Assembly (NCBI RefSeq): GCF_000428725.1
Contig: NZ_AUAM01000011.1
Coordinates: 86,630 to 150,629, forward strand
DNA: 64,000 nucleotides
Source: Psychromonas aquimarina ATCC BAA-1526
GTDB lineage: Bacteria > Pseudomonadota > Gammaproteobacteria > Enterobacterales > Psychromonadaceae
Direction of reading: 5' to 3'
Shown here: positions 1 to 10,100 of the stretch, one piece after another
How positions within the stretch are numbered: position 1 is the stretch's first letter
Layout: each line of letters begins with the position of its first letter
Program-made: the position numbers and the translations under genes
The notes under the pieces: generated by a model
Databases searched by the model: none
Seen by the model: only the letters and a program-made list of their open reading frames with translations
Told to the model about the DNA's origin: nothing

Positions 1-641
1 ATTAACACGTCATCAAACAGATTTTTTATACCAAATTCTGCATTAGCACCTGTGCTGTTGATATAAGCAGACAGATCATAATAAGCGGTCTCCGGAACGG
101 TAATCGTCTGGGTAATGCCATGATCTGCACCGATAGCGATACGTCCGCGGTTTTCTCCCTGATAAGTATATGAGCCTTTGATATTCGCTACGTCATAAGT
201 CCAGCCCAGTCCTTTATTATCAAAACTTGGATTATTCACAATATTGATATCTATCGGTCCGACGGCTTCACTTAAACTCGGCTCTCCGACAGTCCCGTCT
301 TCACCAACGGCAGAGACTTCGAATTTAATGTATTTATGGAGCTGATCCTGCTCTATCAGCAGCGACTCTTCCGTCGCTCCGGAAATAGGCACATAATCAG
401 CATCTTTAGAATCAGAAATCAGCCATCTTACGCTGGACACTTCTGCACTGCTCTGCCCCTCTTTTATGTCAAAATTTCCCTCTAAAATCGTGCCTATCGA
501 GCCCATGCCTTTTACGCTGAGGTTTTCAGTCTCCGGCCCCGGATTTGAGCCGCCGTCACCACCTCCGCTGCTGTCATCATCGTTACATCCGCTGAGCGCC
601 AGCGCACCGGATAGAGCAAATGCTAAATATTTCAACTTCAT
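1..641 (-). CDS. Secreted lipoprotein, C-terminal part beyond window edge
   Basis: Reading down from the ATG at 641, the frame stays open to base 1, so about 213 residues of a longer protein are present. A GGAGAG ribosome site sits 8 bases before the ATG. The start is a lipoprotein signal (KYLAFALSGALALSGC), followed by a low-complexity linker rich in D, S and G. Next comes an Ig-like segment, then from about residue 120 a segment beginning NPSFDNKGLGW that resembles beta-jelly-roll carbohydrate-binding modules. Beside the mel genes it may be a surface glycan-binding or glycan-degrading protein, but no catalytic domain is visible in the portion present. Function is not recognised. Confidence 0.75.
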   Translation of the reverse strand, partial: MKLKYLAFALSGALALSGCNDDDSSGGGDGGSNPGPETENLSVKGMGSIGTILEGNFDIKEGQSSAEVSSVRWLISDSKDADYVPISGATEESLLIEQDQLHKYIKFEVSAVGEDGTVGEPSLSEAVGPIDINIVNNPSFDNKGLGWTYDVANIKGSYTYQGENRGRIAIGADHGITQTITVPETAYYDLSAYINSTGANAEFGIKNLFDDVL

Positions 642-771
642 ACTTTTCTCTCCAAAATTACATCAGATTCGTTTTATGCTGTTTGCTGTTACACTTACCG
701 CCAAATTCAGGCAGTCAAATACCCTGCCTTAAAATACAGCGGCATAAACAGGCATTTAATAGAAATGGATA

Positions 772-805
772 AAACAGACAGGCCGGCATTTCTGCACAGC
801 CTGTC
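772..805 (-). terminator. Intrinsic terminator after melB
   Basis: GACAGGC and GCCTGTC form a 7-bp stem with a 15-base loop. Read on the minus strand it is followed by TGTTTT. It lies 10 bases past the melB stop codon. Confidence 0.6.
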
Positions 806-814
806 CGTTATCTG

Positions 815-2197
815 TTAAGACTGAGGTACTGCAGCACCGTCGTATTTCTCTTCCAGATGGGTCTGTACCTTCTGATGGTAAGCACCGTTTAATTTATAGA
901 AACGGAAGTAAATAACCAGCGTGATGGCAAAGAACAGAGCAGGCAGACCAACCATGGTGCACTGCATGCCGAAGACGGTATCGGCGGACTGCTCAACATT
1001 AGGCACGTAATCAACTAATGTCAGTGCAATACCGATAAAGAAAGCAGCAAAGGCAGAGCCGGCTTTGACCACTAAAGTCTGTACCGAATAAGCAATACTT
1101 TCACAGCGTACACCTAATTTGTATTCACCGTAGTCCACAGTGTCCGCTACCATGATCACGTTAAGTACCCAGAACAGTGCTGTACCTATCTGCAGCAGTA
1201 TGCCGGCAGCTGAAATCAGTAATATGCTCTGCTGGTCGTACATACCGATATAAATCAACACACCGCTGCCCAGGATAGGGAAGATTGATGCACCGGCCCA
1301 AAGTTGGCGACGGGTGAATATCTTAGCTAGTTTAGGGAATAACACCAAAGTGATAAGGTTTGCGATACCAGCATATGCCATGTAATACGGGAACAGATCC
1401 GGATCACCAACAACATAAGTGAAGTAATAAACTGCGAACGCCATAATAATATTAGTTGCAGTATTGTAAGAGAGCGCCATAAATAACAGGCTGCTCAGCT
1501 GGCTGTTTTTGTAGATAAGCGGTAACATTTTCTTCAGCGGAACTTTCTCTTCAACTTTAGTATCGTCTAAGTTAGCAGTCGAGTAGCGTTCTTTTACATT
1601 ACGCAGAGTGATAAATGTCGACAGGGCAAAACAGACAATTAACACTAGCGTAAGCATTTGATAACCAAAACCTTTATCATCTCCACCAACATAGTCGACA
1701 AACGGCATCGCAATCGCGGCGATCAGGATCCATGCTAAGCTGGCAAAAAAACGCGGGAAAGGAACCAGTTCTTCACGCTCACGCTTATCCAGCGTCAAGG
1801 TAGGTACCAGTGACCAGAAAGGAATATCCATCAGGGTGTAAGTCATGCCCCATAAAATATAAGTAACCGAGGCATAAACAATAAGCCACGGCCCTTCAAT
1901 ATAATGAGCCTGGAACAGCATATACAGCACAATAGAGTTGGCGATAGTACCGATCAGAATCCAGGGTTTAAATTTACCCCAGCGGCTGCGGGTATTGTTC
2001 ACCACCCAGCCCATAATAGGATCATTGACTGCATCCCAGATCCGTGCAACTAAGAAAATCGTCCCGACCACGCCCGCAGAAATACCGGCAACATCGGTGT
2101 AGTAAAACATCAGGTACATATAGACGATGGTGATAGCAAAGTCTTTACCAAAAGCGCCAAAGCCGTAACTCAGCTTTGTCTTCATTGTTAAACTCAT
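815..2197 (-). CDS. melB: Melibiose/alpha-galactoside:cation symporter, GPH family
   Basis: A 460-residue inner-membrane carrier with about 12 membrane segments. It has the glycoside-pentoside-hexuronide signature: GFGAFGKDF near the N-terminus, then [13 protein letters not shown] carrying the conserved Asp, then SRWGKFKPW. Members import sugars with Na+ or H+. The frame is open further upstream, but the ATG at 2197 is chosen because it has a GGAG site and places the start clear of melA. It lies 46 bases downstream of the melA stop and is surely co-transcribed with it. The melR-melA-melB set makes melibiose or a related alpha-galactoside the likely substrate. Coupling ion cannot be read from sequence. 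Similar in kind to the second GPH carrier at 40.5 kb. Confidence 0.85.
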   Translation of the reverse strand: MSLTMKTKLSYGFGAFGKDFAITIVYMYLMFYYTDVAGISAGVVGTIFLVARIWDAVNDPIMGWVVNNTRSRWGKFKPWILIGTIANSIVLYMLFQAHYIEGPWLIVYASVTYILWGMTYTLMDIPFWSLVPTLTLDKREREELVPFPRFFASLAWILIAAIAMPFVDYVGGDDKGFGYQMLTLVLIVCFALSTFITLRNVKERYSTANLDDTKVEEKVPLKKMLPLIYKNSQLSSLLFMALSYNTATNIIMAFAVYYFTYVVGDPDLFPYYMAYAGIANLITLVLFPKLAKIFTRRQLWAGASIFPILGSGVLIYIGMYDQQSILLISAAGILLQIGTALFWVLNVIMVADTVDYGEYKLGVRCESIAYSVQTLVVKAGSAFAAFFIGIALTLVDYVPNVEQSADTVFGMQCTMVGLPALFFAITLVIYFRFYKLNGAYHQKVQTHLEEKYDGAAVPQS

Positions 2198-2243
2198 AAT
2201 TTTTCTCCTAAATATGCCCTCCACAACGGAGGGCATCAATTTA

Positions 2244-3593
2244 TTAACTATAAATCCACTCAGGCAGCCAGCCTTGATGGGATTCAATCAGATCGTCAAC
2301 CAAAGCGTAAATCTCATCGATTCCCAGCACGGCAGCTGTATGCGGGTCTAACATAGCAGCATGGTAAATGCTTTCACGTTTCTCTTCGGTAATCGCTTCT
2401 GTCACTAAGGTCTGTACATTAATATTGGTGGTCATCAGCGCCGCCAGGTGACTCGGCAGACTGCCGACAGCGGTCGGCTGGATACCGTTAGCATCAACCA
2501 GACAAGGCACTTCAACACAGCAGCCTTCAGGCAGATTAGTGATCAGGCCGTCATTACGTACATTGCCGTAAATCACACTCGGCTCGCCGCTCCAGATGGA
2601 GTTGATAATCACGCTGGCGTATTCATTTGAAGCCGGTACTTCAACTTTGTCACCGTTTTTAAACTCCTGCAGATCATTTTTCCAGTCAGCAATCTGCTCA
2701 ACGCAGCGTTTCGGGTATTCATCCAGCGGTACCTTGTAACGCTCAATCAGATCCGGACGGTTAGGTTTAATAAAGTAAGGCGTATATTCTGCAAAGTGCT
2801 CAGACGACTCAGTCACAAAATATCCGAGCTTTTTAAACATCTCGTAACGGACCAGATTCTGGCAGCGCAGATGATCTTTACGAGGTTTTGGTGCATCACC
2901 GCGTTCAAAAGCAGCCAGCATATCCGGGTAAACACTGACGTAATTACCCTGAGCATCTTTTTTCTCCAGCGACAGGTAATAAGCCATATGATTGATACCC
3001 GCACAGGTATAACGCAGCTCGGAAGCATCGATATTAAGATCGTCCGCCAGCTCTTCAGCCGTTCCCTGAACCGAATGACATAAACCAACCTGCTTAATAT
3101 GCGGGAACTTTTTATACATTGCCCAGGTATTCATTGCCATCGGATTTACATAATTAAGCATTACCGCATCCGGACAGATCTCAGTCATATCTTCACAAAG
3201 TTTCCATAGATGCGGGATAGTACGCAGCGCACGCATAATGCCGCCCGGGCCCAGGGTATCGGCAATCGTCTGCTCTAAACCATGGCGCTTACAGACATCA
3301 AAGTCAGTCACAGTACAAGGTTCATAACCGCCGATCTGAAATGCAACAACCACAAAGTCTGCATCCTGAAGGGCTTCCTGCTGACTGGTATGACTGCTCA
3401 GCTGACCACGGGCTCCGGCTGTATCCATCAATTTGTTAACCACTAAATGCGATTCTGCAAGACGGTCCGGATCAATATCCATTAAAGCGACATCTGCATT
3501 TTTAAGTGAGGCTTTATGGAAAATATCGCCAAGAATATTTTTCACAAAAATCGTAGAGCCGGCGCCGATAAAGGCTATTTTCGGGTTTTTCAT
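2244..3593 (-). CDS. melA: Alpha-galactosidase, GH4 family (MelA)
   Basis: Cytoplasmic glycosidase of 449 residues, close to the usual 451 of MelA. GH4 enzymes hydrolyse glycosides by a redox mechanism needing NAD+ and a divalent metal, usually Mn2+. Visible are the Rossmann nucleotide motif IGAGST (9-14), the MDID strand end near 38-41, the metal ligands Cys172 in LCHSVQGT and His202 in AGINH, and the NYVNPMA motif near 147-153. It hydrolyses melibiose and related alpha-galactosides to galactose plus the partner sugar. First gene of the melAB operon, divergent from melR across a 390-bp intergenic region. AAGGA lies just before the ATG. Confidence 0.92.
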   Translation of the reverse strand: MKNPKIAFIGAGSTIFVKNILGDIFHKASLKNADVALMDIDPDRLAESHLVVNKLMDTAGARGQLSSHTSQQEALQDADFVVVAFQIGGYEPCTVTDFDVCKRHGLEQTIADTLGPGGIMRALRTIPHLWKLCEDMTEICPDAVMLNYVNPMAMNTWAMYKKFPHIKQVGLCHSVQGTAEELADDLNIDASELRYTCAGINHMAYYLSLEKKDAQGNYVSVYPDMLAAFERGDAPKPRKDHLRCQNLVRYEMFKKLGYFVTESSEHFAEYTPYFIKPNRPDLIERYKVPLDEYPKRCVEQIADWKNDLQEFKNGDKVEVPASNEYASVIINSIWSGEPSVIYGNVRNDGLITNLPEGCCVEVPCLVDANGIQPTAVGSLPSHLAALMTTNINVQTLVTEAITEEKRESIYHAAMLDPHTAAVLGIDEIYALVDDLIESHQGWLPEWIYS

Positions 3594-3856
3594 GTTACTT
3601 GTATCCTTATTTCATGTTATTTCATTTCGTTTCGATAACAGCATCATTACATAGTGTCGATGAGCTCATCTCCTCGAATAAACTTATCAATGTCCTGTTT
3701 TCTCAGATCGCTGTTAAGGCAGTAGAAAATCTTAGGAAATGGGACAAATTTAAGCAGATAACAGATGTTTTCAGCATCACTATGCCCGATGAATAGAAGC
3801 CCTATAAACAGAGAAAACAGATGAAACCTGAAATGCTTAGATAAGCATCAGATAAT

Positions 3857-3874
3857 TAAAGGATTTATCCTTTA
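3857..3874. promoter_or_regulatory. Palindrome TAAAGGAT-TT-ATCCTTTA in the melA/melR intergenic region
   Basis: Perfect 8-bp arms separated by two bases. The half-site TAAAGGAT recurs at 3956-3963, about 25 bases before the melR start. The position between divergent melA and melR suits an AraC-type (MelR) operator or a partner site. Assignment is inference. Confidence 0.4.
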
Positions 3875-3987
3875 TATCAAGAAGTTATAATGTCTTTTAG
3901 AAGTTTTCAGATTATGATCCCTGTCCGAGTTTAATTCGCCATAATCTGCTACATATAAAGGATTATATTTTTAACTGCGGAATTGTG

Positions 3988-4992
3988 ATGAAAACACCGA
4001 CCGACCCTGAATTAACTCTGGAAACCATGGACGCCTATTCAACGGAAAGTGTAACGATCAGCCCCCTGTCGCTCTATTCATCCTATGATCAGATTGATGT
4101 TGAACTACGTCCTCCCCATGAGATGCCGGGTTATCACTGGCACGGGCAGGTTGAAGTCAATATCCCCTTCGGCGGTGATGTCGAATATATTATCAACGGC
4201 CAGCCGCTGCTCCTTAAAGCTGGTCATATATGTCTGTTCTGGGCCTCGGTGCCCCACCGTTTAACCGATCCCGGTCAAAGTCATAATATGGGCATAATCA
4301 ATATCCCCATACACCTGTTCCTTTCCTGGCCGTTGAGCCGTGAACTGCTTAACCAGATAACCCACGGCGCGGTACTGCAGTCATCCCGCCCCGGGCTGGT
4401 CAGTGAGTTTGAGCTTGAACGCTGGACAACGGAAATGGATCAGTCGACTCCGGGGCGCCAGCAGCTGGTCGCGGATGAAATCTGCTTAATGCTTAAGCGC
4501 ATCTGTCTGGACGGCTGGGAGCGTCTATTAAGCAATCAGTGTGATAAATCCAATAAGCAGGGAGTTTCCAAACACTCGCAGTTTTACGTGCGTCAGATGC
4601 TTGCTTATATTGCAGCACACCACGACACTGCTTTAACGGTACAGCAGATAGCGGATCATATCGGCCTGCATGCTAACTATGCGATGGGTTTATTTCAGCG
4701 TGTTATGCAGCTGACCATTAAACAATATATTACAGCGATGCGCATCAACCATGCCAGAGCCCTGCTCAGTGATACAGACCGCACCATTCTGGATATTTCA
4801 CTGACCGTAGGTTTTAATTCCAGCAGCCGCTTTTATCATACTTTTCAGCGTTATTTAGGCATAACACCAACCCGCTATCGAGTATTAAGCCGTGAAGATC
4901 ACCGCTGGCTGCAGAAAGGCGTCAGTCCGCTGCAGAATCTCGAAAAAGGCGCCTGTGACGGCAGAAACCCGGTGGGAACATCTCTCAAATAA
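3988..4992 (+). CDS. melR: AraC-family activator of the melibiose operon (MelR)
   Basis: Transcription factor of about 334 residues that closely follows E. coli MelR: PLSLYSSYDQIDVELRPPH, then YHWHGQVEVNIPFG (sugar-binding cupin), then HLFLSWPLSRELLNQITHG. The C-terminal 100 residues hold the two AraC helix-turn-helix motifs, with the near-invariant NYAMGLFQRVMQLTIKQYI and FNSSSRFYHTF. In E. coli, MelR binds melibiose and activates melAB together with CRP. The preceding GTG at 3985 is an alternative start. The protein has an extra N-terminal stretch and about 30 extra C-terminal residues compared with E. coli MelR (302 aa). Divergent from melAB. Confidence 0.9.
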   Translation: MKTPTDPELTLETMDAYSTESVTISPLSLYSSYDQIDVELRPPHEMPGYHWHGQVEVNIPFGGDVEYIINGQPLLLKAGHICLFWASVPHRLTDPGQSHNMGIINIPIHLFLSWPLSRELLNQITHGAVLQSSRPGLVSEFELERWTTEMDQSTPGRQQLVADEICLMLKRICLDGWERLLSNQCDKSNKQGVSKHSQFYVRQMLAYIAAHHDTALTVQQIADHIGLHANYAMGLFQRVMQLTIKQYITAMRINHARALLSDTDRTILDISLTVGFNSSSRFYHTFQRYLGITPTRYRVLSREDHRWLQKGVSPLQNLEKGACDGRNPVGTSLK

Positions 4993-5069
4993 ACAGCTAA
5001 GCAACTGTTATAAAATAACAAATTTATCTTATAAAATGCGGCATCAATAAAAACGGAGGCAGGAAAAAT

Positions 5070-5531
5070 ATGTATGAATGGCACTGTAAAAAATATGATC
5101 AGCTTTCACTGGATGAATTATATGAAATACTGAAAATTCGCCAGGAAATTTTCATTGTCGAACAGGATTGTGCTTATCTGGACGCCGACGGCCTGGATAA
5201 AAACTCCTGGCATCTTTTTGCACAAAGATCTGATGACCCGCAATCCAGGCAGATAACGGCTTATTTACGAGTTGTATTTCCAAAGCATAAATATCAGGAG
5301 CCCTCTATCGGGCGTGCACTGACCAGCAAAGAGAGCCGAGGTACGGGTTTAGGAAAAGAACTCACTAAAAAAGCCCTGCTGCTGATTGAAAAAGAATATC
5401 CAAACCAAGTGACCCGCATCTCAGCGCCGCAGTATTTACAGCGGTTCTATGAAGAGCTGGGTTTTACTGCGGTATGTAAACCCTATGATGAAGACGGTAT
5501 CGCCCATATTGAGATGCTTAAGAGCAAATAA
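5070..5531 (+). CDS. elaA: GNAT N-acetyltransferase, ElaA family
   Basis: Exactly 153 residues, as in E. coli ElaA. Conserved blocks include LYEILKIRQEIFIVEQDCAY near the N-terminus, the acetyl-CoA loop around GRALTSKESRGTGLGKEL (the R/Q-x-x-G-x-G/A motif appears as SRGTGLG), and FYEELGF near the C-terminus. It is predicted to acetylate a small amine or protein; the physiological substrate is not established. A GGAGG site precedes the ATG. Stands alone, with a long-loop hairpin after it. Confidence 0.85.
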   Translation: MYEWHCKKYDQLSLDELYEILKIRQEIFIVEQDCAYLDADGLDKNSWHLFAQRSDDPQSRQITAYLRVVFPKHKYQEPSIGRALTSKESRGTGLGKELTKKALLLIEKEYPNQVTRISAPQYLQRFYEELGFTAVCKPYDEDGIAHIEMLKSK

Positions 5532-5538
5532 ATAAACA

Positions 5539-5588
5539 GTTAAGGCGTTTATTTGTTTTCTGTTCAGTACTGTTAATCCCGCCTTAAC
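5539..5588 (+). terminator. Long-loop hairpin after elaA
   Basis: GTTAAGGCG and CGCCTTAAC pair perfectly (9 bp) across a 32-base loop that is T-rich. No clear U-tract follows, so it is a weak or factor-assisted terminator at best. Confidence 0.35.
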
Positions 5589-5697
5589 GGAACAGAACTG
5601 ACAATCCATCAGCTGCCAGATTAAAAAACAAACAAATGTGACTTGCGTCACAGAAACACTTCCGTATACTCCTCCTTTTGCTTTGAAAGGAGTTGTG

Positions 5698-6366
5698 ATG
5701 AAACACCTGTTAATAATAATTTTTCTGCTGCTGAGCGCATGCAGCGGCGAGGGCAGTACGGCATCACTAATACAGCAGAAATCCCCCCATCCGGGACTAG
5801 CGGCTGAGAACCTTCAAGTCAGTTATGCAGAAAACAGTACTATTATCCCTACTTTCAACGGGCGGCTGGGCAGTGTAAGTTACGCACTAGCAGATGGTGC
5901 AAGTGATGATATTGTACAGATCAACCCGAAGACACAAAGCCTGACCATATTAAATGCCGGTACTACTCAGTTAATCGTTACTGATAACGGTAACGACCTG
6001 TACAAACCGGCCAGCAGTACATTGAATATCACCGTCAGCAAAGCACAGCGTCAGCCCCTGAGCGGCAGTGACCTGACTTATGCATATGCAGAGGGGCTTA
6101 TTCATCAGGTTAATGTCAGCGGCGCTAAAGGGCAGTTAGATTATGCACTGAGCCCGGATTATGCGGATGATGTTGTCAAAATAGGCAGTGCGGGTTCACT
6201 GGTGATCTGGCGGACAGGTCAAACACAAATCACAGTTAAAGACGACGGCGGACGTAATTTCCTGCCTGCAGAAACTCAGTTTAAAGTAACCATAAATCAA
6301 ACAGAATCTGAACCGGCGCTGTATACAGATATTAGCCATAAAGCCTGGTGGTACGGCAGAGGCTGA
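5698..6366 (+). CDS. Repeat lipoprotein, probably frameshifted paralogue of the next gene
   Basis: A 222-residue product starting MKHLLIIIFLLLSAC, a lipoprotein signal with its Cys at 15. The start is the ATG at 5698, preceded by AAAGGAG. Two repeats of about 90 residues follow, very similar to the first two of the 993-residue neighbour: both have QQKSPHPGL, LNAGTTQLIVTD, VSKAQRQPL and ITVKDDGGRN. Homology breaks at 6340-6343. The neighbour reads EIANKP where this frame reads DISHKA and stops within 7 codons. Removing one A of the AAA run restores DISHKP and opens a frame to 6544. I therefore think the gene is a frameshifted copy, or a two-part gene; the function of the family is unknown. Confidence 0.7.
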   Translation: MKHLLIIIFLLLSACSGEGSTASLIQQKSPHPGLAAENLQVSYAENSTIIPTFNGRLGSVSYALADGASDDIVQINPKTQSLTILNAGTTQLIVTDNGNDLYKPASSTLNITVSKAQRQPLSGSDLTYAYAEGLIHQVNVSGAKGQLDYALSPDYADDVVKIGSAGSLVIWRTGQTQITVKDDGGRNFLPAETQFKVTINQTESEPALYTDISHKAWWYGRG

Positions 6367-6544
6367 TAAGAGCCAGGTAAAACACTTCGGGCTTACTCTA
6401 GGTGCTTGTTATTATTACAGAATTAACGATAACCACGTTATTTTCAATCCGAATACCGTCTCCTTACGATTCAGCTTACAAACCCATACAATTCGTAACA
6501 ACTTCTATGGTGCTCAATATGTATACTGTTTTATTTTTACTTAA
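6341..6544 (+). other. Open +1-frame tail of the frameshifted lipoprotein gene
   Basis: In the frame one base ahead of the upstream gene, 67 codons are open from AAG CCT GGT to a TAA 12 bases before the next start. The tail is Tyr/Asn-rich (for example GACYYYRINDN) and does not match the neighbour's later repeats or C-terminus. The reading supports a real coding tail separated by a one-base shift, but it could be chance. Confidence 0.4.
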
Positions 6545-6556
6545 AATGGAGTTTTA

Positions 6557-9538
6557 ATGAGATACCTGATTCTATTCTTTTCGCTGTTATTAAGCGCGTG
6601 CGGCAGTGACAGCGGCGGCGGCAGCGCACCAGCAGTACAGCAGAAATCCCCCCACCCGGGATTAACTATTAGTGACATTCAGGTCAGTTACGCGGCAGAC
6701 GGCACTATTACTCCGACAGTCAAGGGTCTTCTGGGCAGTGTAAGTTATACACTGGCAGGCGATGCACTTAATGATGTTGTGCAGATCAACCCGCAGAGTA
6801 AAAGTCTGAGCATATTAAATGCCGGCAGCACTCAGTTAATCGTTACCGACAGCGGCAGCCGCCTGTATAAACCGACCAGCAGTTCTGTAAATATAACCGT
6901 CAGCAAAGCACAGCGTCAGCCTCTGCTGAGCAATGATCTGACTTATACATATGCAGACGGATCAGAACATCAGATAAATGTCAGCGGCGCAAAAGGAAAA
7001 TTAGTTTACCAGCTGAGCCAAGATCAGACTGATCAGGTAGCCGCAGTCAACGGTACTGGTCTGCTGACGATTTCGAATGCGGGTCAAACTCAAATTACAG
7101 TTAAAGATGACGGCGGGCGTAATTATCAAGCAGCAGAAACTCAGTTTAAAGTAACCATCAATCAAGCTGAGTCTGAGTCTGCGCTGTACACAGAGATAGC
7201 TAATAAACCCTTAGTTATGGGCGGGAAGCTGCTTCCCGTGTACACAGGGACTCCGGCAAAGAATATCAGTTTTAAATTAGCCGCAGATGCAGACTCAGAA
7301 GTTGCGCAGGTACATCCGGAAACCGGTGCAATGAATATCCTAGGTGCAGGTGAAACTGCAGTTGTAGTGACTCAGAGAGCACAGGATAACTATCAGGATA
7401 TCGCACCGCAGACTTTTAAAGTGCAGATCAATAAAGCAGACAACACGCTTTTTAATATTGATGATGTCACTATCCCCTACGGATTTGATGAACAGCCGAC
7501 GTTACTGATTACAGGTGTTCAAGGAGTTCTTAATGCTGAAATTGTCGACGGTGAATCAAGCGATGTAATTTCTATTATTGATCCGGTCAAGGGGCAATAT
7601 AAGTTTGAAGGTATAGGCAAAACCAAAGTCAGGGTAACTGACTCAGGTGGAATTAATTACAATAGTCTAGAAAAAACAATTACCGTAGAAGTCAAACGTA
7701 TTAGTGCAGCGGATCCGCTTAAAGCATTAGACCTTGATAGTGACTATCAAAAAGATAAAGTAATCAAACCCCAAGTTATCGGTAAAAAAGGAAATCTTAG
7801 CTTTGCACTAGCGCAGAACAGCGCGCAAGGTGTTGTTAGTATTAATTCTGAATCAGGTGAGATCACCGTATTAAAACCAGGCACAGCAGAGATTGCAGTT
7901 AGCGATGACGGCGGTTTGTTTTATGCGCAGCAAAACACTACATTCACGGTCAGTATCAGCAAACTCACTAATCATCTTTTCAGTGTCGATAATGATCAGA
8001 TCGATTACATTGCAGACAGTGTCTATCTTCCTAAAGCTAAAGATGCTCAAGGAGAGGTCAGCTATGCTGTTGCTTCAGGATCTGACAGTGGTGTTTTAAG
8101 CCAGGATGCTGATACTAAAACCATCACCTTAACAGGGGCCGGCCATGGTGTGATCACAGCCACCGATGCGGGTAATGACTACTACCTAAGCCGTACAGTT
8201 AACTTTCATGTAGAAGTAGCAGCTGCCGACGGTACTTTAAAAGTATCTGCAGTCAGCGCAGTATATTCTCCAGATAAGGCGGTCAGTATCCCTATCTCAG
8301 GGGTTGTCGGACAGCTGACCTTTGCTCTTGAAAACGGTCAGCCTGCTGATGTAGTGACTGTCAATGCAGCGGCTCGAACTGTTATCATCAAAAATGCGGG
8401 AACAACCTCTTATACGGTTACCGATTCGGGTGATTCAGGAACGGCGGCCAGAAGCGTAAAATTAACTGTATCTATAAGTAAAGCTGAAGAAAATTCAGCA
8501 CTGAGTATAGATAATGCTCTGATTAATACCGTATACGCAGCAGATAAAGAGCTGGCATCATCAGTGGTAACAGGTAGAGCGGCAGATAGTGTCGTGACCT
8601 ATTATGTTGATTACGCAGAACAGCAGGTCGTGACTGCCGATCGCAATAACGGAAACCTGACCGTTAAAGGGGCCGGCAGAGCTGAGGTACAAGTAACAGA
8701 AAAAAGCCGCAACTATAACGATACTAAGCTCAGGTTCACTGTTAATGTAAGCAAAGCTGATCACCCGGGCTTAAGCCTTAAAGACGACTTTCCCGGAGCA
8801 TCATTTTATCCGGGAGTTAAAATAGCCGCGCCTGAATTCAACAACCAGTTCGGAAAAATGAGTTTTGAACCGCAGTATACTCTTAATGCTGAATACTATG
8901 AGTTTGCGGCAGACGGTACCGTGACCGTACAAAAGTATCCGCGTTCTGGTGTAAATAATTATATCACTATCACTGCAGCCGATGACGGCGGAAAAAACTA
9001 TAAGCCGGACTCGAAGGGGTATATAACCTACATTAACCCGATTAAAGAAGGTACCGGTGAACAAAGTGTCCTTACTTTTGACGGTACTAGTCTGCCGATA
9101 CTGTCACCTGCCGATGTGGCAGCCGGTGATCTGACCTACTTTGCAGCTTTCGACAGCCGCGTAGAACTGCAGAGCGAAGGACTGTTTTCTAAGAAAACGG
9201 TAGTAATATGTACAGGACCTAAAACTTGTAAACTGATGACTATCCGCCTGCAGACGACCAGTGACTGCCCGGACGGCAGTAAACTGGCTTATCCAATCAG
9301 CAGTAAAATTCGTTATAACTGTCCAAATATGCAGCAGCCGACAACATCTGAAGTCACCGTGAGCTTCGATAAGGACGATGCTTATAATCAGTCAATTCCG
9401 GCAGGAACTTATCACTCCAAAGAACCGCTTATACTGGTACATTATGCTAAACCATACCGTTCTGGCGGCGTAGTAGAAGCCGGTGATATTAAGGCTAGAG
9501 CATGGTGGCTGATCAATGTCGACTTCACAGTAGAATAA
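6557..9538 (+). CDS. Large lipoprotein with about nine tandem Ig/cadherin-like repeats
   Basis: Starts MRYLILFFSLLLSAC (lipobox Cys at 15), then a Gly/Ser linker, so it is predicted to be lipid-anchored and surface or periplasmic. From about residue 35 to 830 there are roughly nine repeats of 80-95 residues. Each ends in a motif like (V/I)TxVTDSGGxxY followed 12-15 residues later by a strand and a V-x-KA linker, for example VTDSGSRLYKP, VKDDGGRNYQA, VTDSGGINYNS, VSDDGGLFYAQ and AADDGGKNYKP. The last 150 residues differ and contain four Cys, probably two disulfides. The fold resembles bacterial Ig-like/cadherin-type adhesion repeats. It is a likely adhesin or stalk protein of unknown partner. 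ATG preceded by TGGAG. A terminator follows. Confidence 0.75.
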   Translation: MRYLILFFSLLLSACGSDSGGGSAPAVQQKSPHPGLTISDIQVSYAADGTITPTVKGLLGSVSYTLAGDALNDVVQINPQSKSLSILNAGSTQLIVTDSGSRLYKPTSSSVNITVSKAQRQPLLSNDLTYTYADGSEHQINVSGAKGKLVYQLSQDQTDQVAAVNGTGLLTISNAGQTQITVKDDGGRNYQAAETQFKVTINQAESESALYTEIANKPLVMGGKLLPVYTGTPAKNISFKLAADADSEVAQVHPETGAMNILGAGETAVVVTQRAQDNYQDIAPQTFKVQINKADNTLFNIDDVTIPYGFDEQPTLLITGVQGVLNAEIVDGESSDVISIIDPVKGQYKFEGIGKTKVRVTDSGGINYNSLEKTITVEVKRISAADPLKALDLDSDYQKDKVIKPQVIGKKGNLSFALAQNSAQGVVSINSESGEITVLKPGTAEIAVSDDGGLFYAQQNTTFTVSISKLTNHLFSVDNDQIDYIADSVYLPKAKDAQGEVSYAVASGSDSGVLSQDADTKTITLTGAGHGVITATDAGNDYYLSRTVNFHVEVAAADGTLKVSAVSAVYSPDKAVSIPISGVVGQLTFALENGQPADVVTVNAAARTVIIKNAGTTSYTVTDSGDSGTAARSVKLTVSISKAEENSALSIDNALINTVYAADKELASSVVTGRAADSVVTYYVDYAEQQVVTADRNNGNLTVKGAGRAEVQVTEKSRNYNDTKLRFTVNVSKADHPGLSLKDDFPGASFYPGVKIAAPEFNNQFGKMSFEPQYTLNAEYYEFAADGTVTVQKYPRSGVNNYITITAADDGGKNYKPDSKGYITYINPIKEGTGEQSVLTFDGTSLPILSPADVAAGDLTYFAAFDSRVELQSEGLFSKKTVVICTGPKTCKLMTIRLQTTSDCPDGSKLAYPISSKIRYNCPNMQQPTTSEVTVSFDKDDAYNQSIPAGTYHSKEPLILVHYAKPYRSGGVVEAGDIKARAWWLINVDFTVE

Positions 9539-9566
9539 CTGACAGCTCAGCCGCATAAACAATACC

Positions 9567-9594
9567 AGCCCCTGTGATCCGCAGGGGCTTTTTT
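9567..9594 (+). terminator. Intrinsic terminator after the repeat lipoprotein
   Basis: AGCCCCTG and CAGGGGCT form an 8-bp stem with a 7-base loop, followed by TTTTT. Confidence 0.85.
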
Positions 9595-9599
9595 ACAGG

Positions 9600-10100
9600 C
9601 ATAACCAGTAGGCCTGGAACTCTATCAGTTCAATACATCTGCCGCCCGTTATACAGCTCCGGCCTTATTGATCATTTTCATCATACTTTTACCACCGCCT
9701 GTATGTCGCAGATGGAAATACCTGTTGTCATAAAAGCAGCTCGTACGCAAACCACTTACCAACTATCATTTGAGCCTGTCGCAAAGTTAACGAAGTAAAT
9801 CGAAGGGTTAATAATATTTCGGCATCTTTAAGGTGCATTAAACGGTTTCTTTTATTGGCCCCGTTTTATTATTGACGGTTATCTCTATGTTCCTTATTGA
9901 TAGCTAGTTCGACTTAAAAGCTGACAGTCAGAGATAAGTGTCCATAGGCACGAGTTACCGTGTAGTGATGTTGGATATCATCACATACTTATCTGTAGTA
10001 GAGGCGCTAATCATTTTAGCATCCTGCTGGTTTGTAAATAACGCTGATATTTGTAAAAGAATAACAGCTTAACTTTAAGTTCAATAACAGAGGTATCACT
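9600..10100. other. Gene-poor intergenic region
   Basis: About 500 bases with no convincing gene. Short ORFs here lack ribosome sites and protein-like composition. It may hold the promoter for the short ORF at 10101; nothing else is recognised. Confidence 0.5.

Noticed and set aside
3599..3796. 65-codon ORF between melA and melR
   Set aside because: Lies in the control region, lacks a ribosome site, and is most likely chance.
9574..9798. 74-codon ORF after the repeat lipoprotein
   Set aside because: It starts inside the terminator, has no ribosome site and no protein-like pattern.
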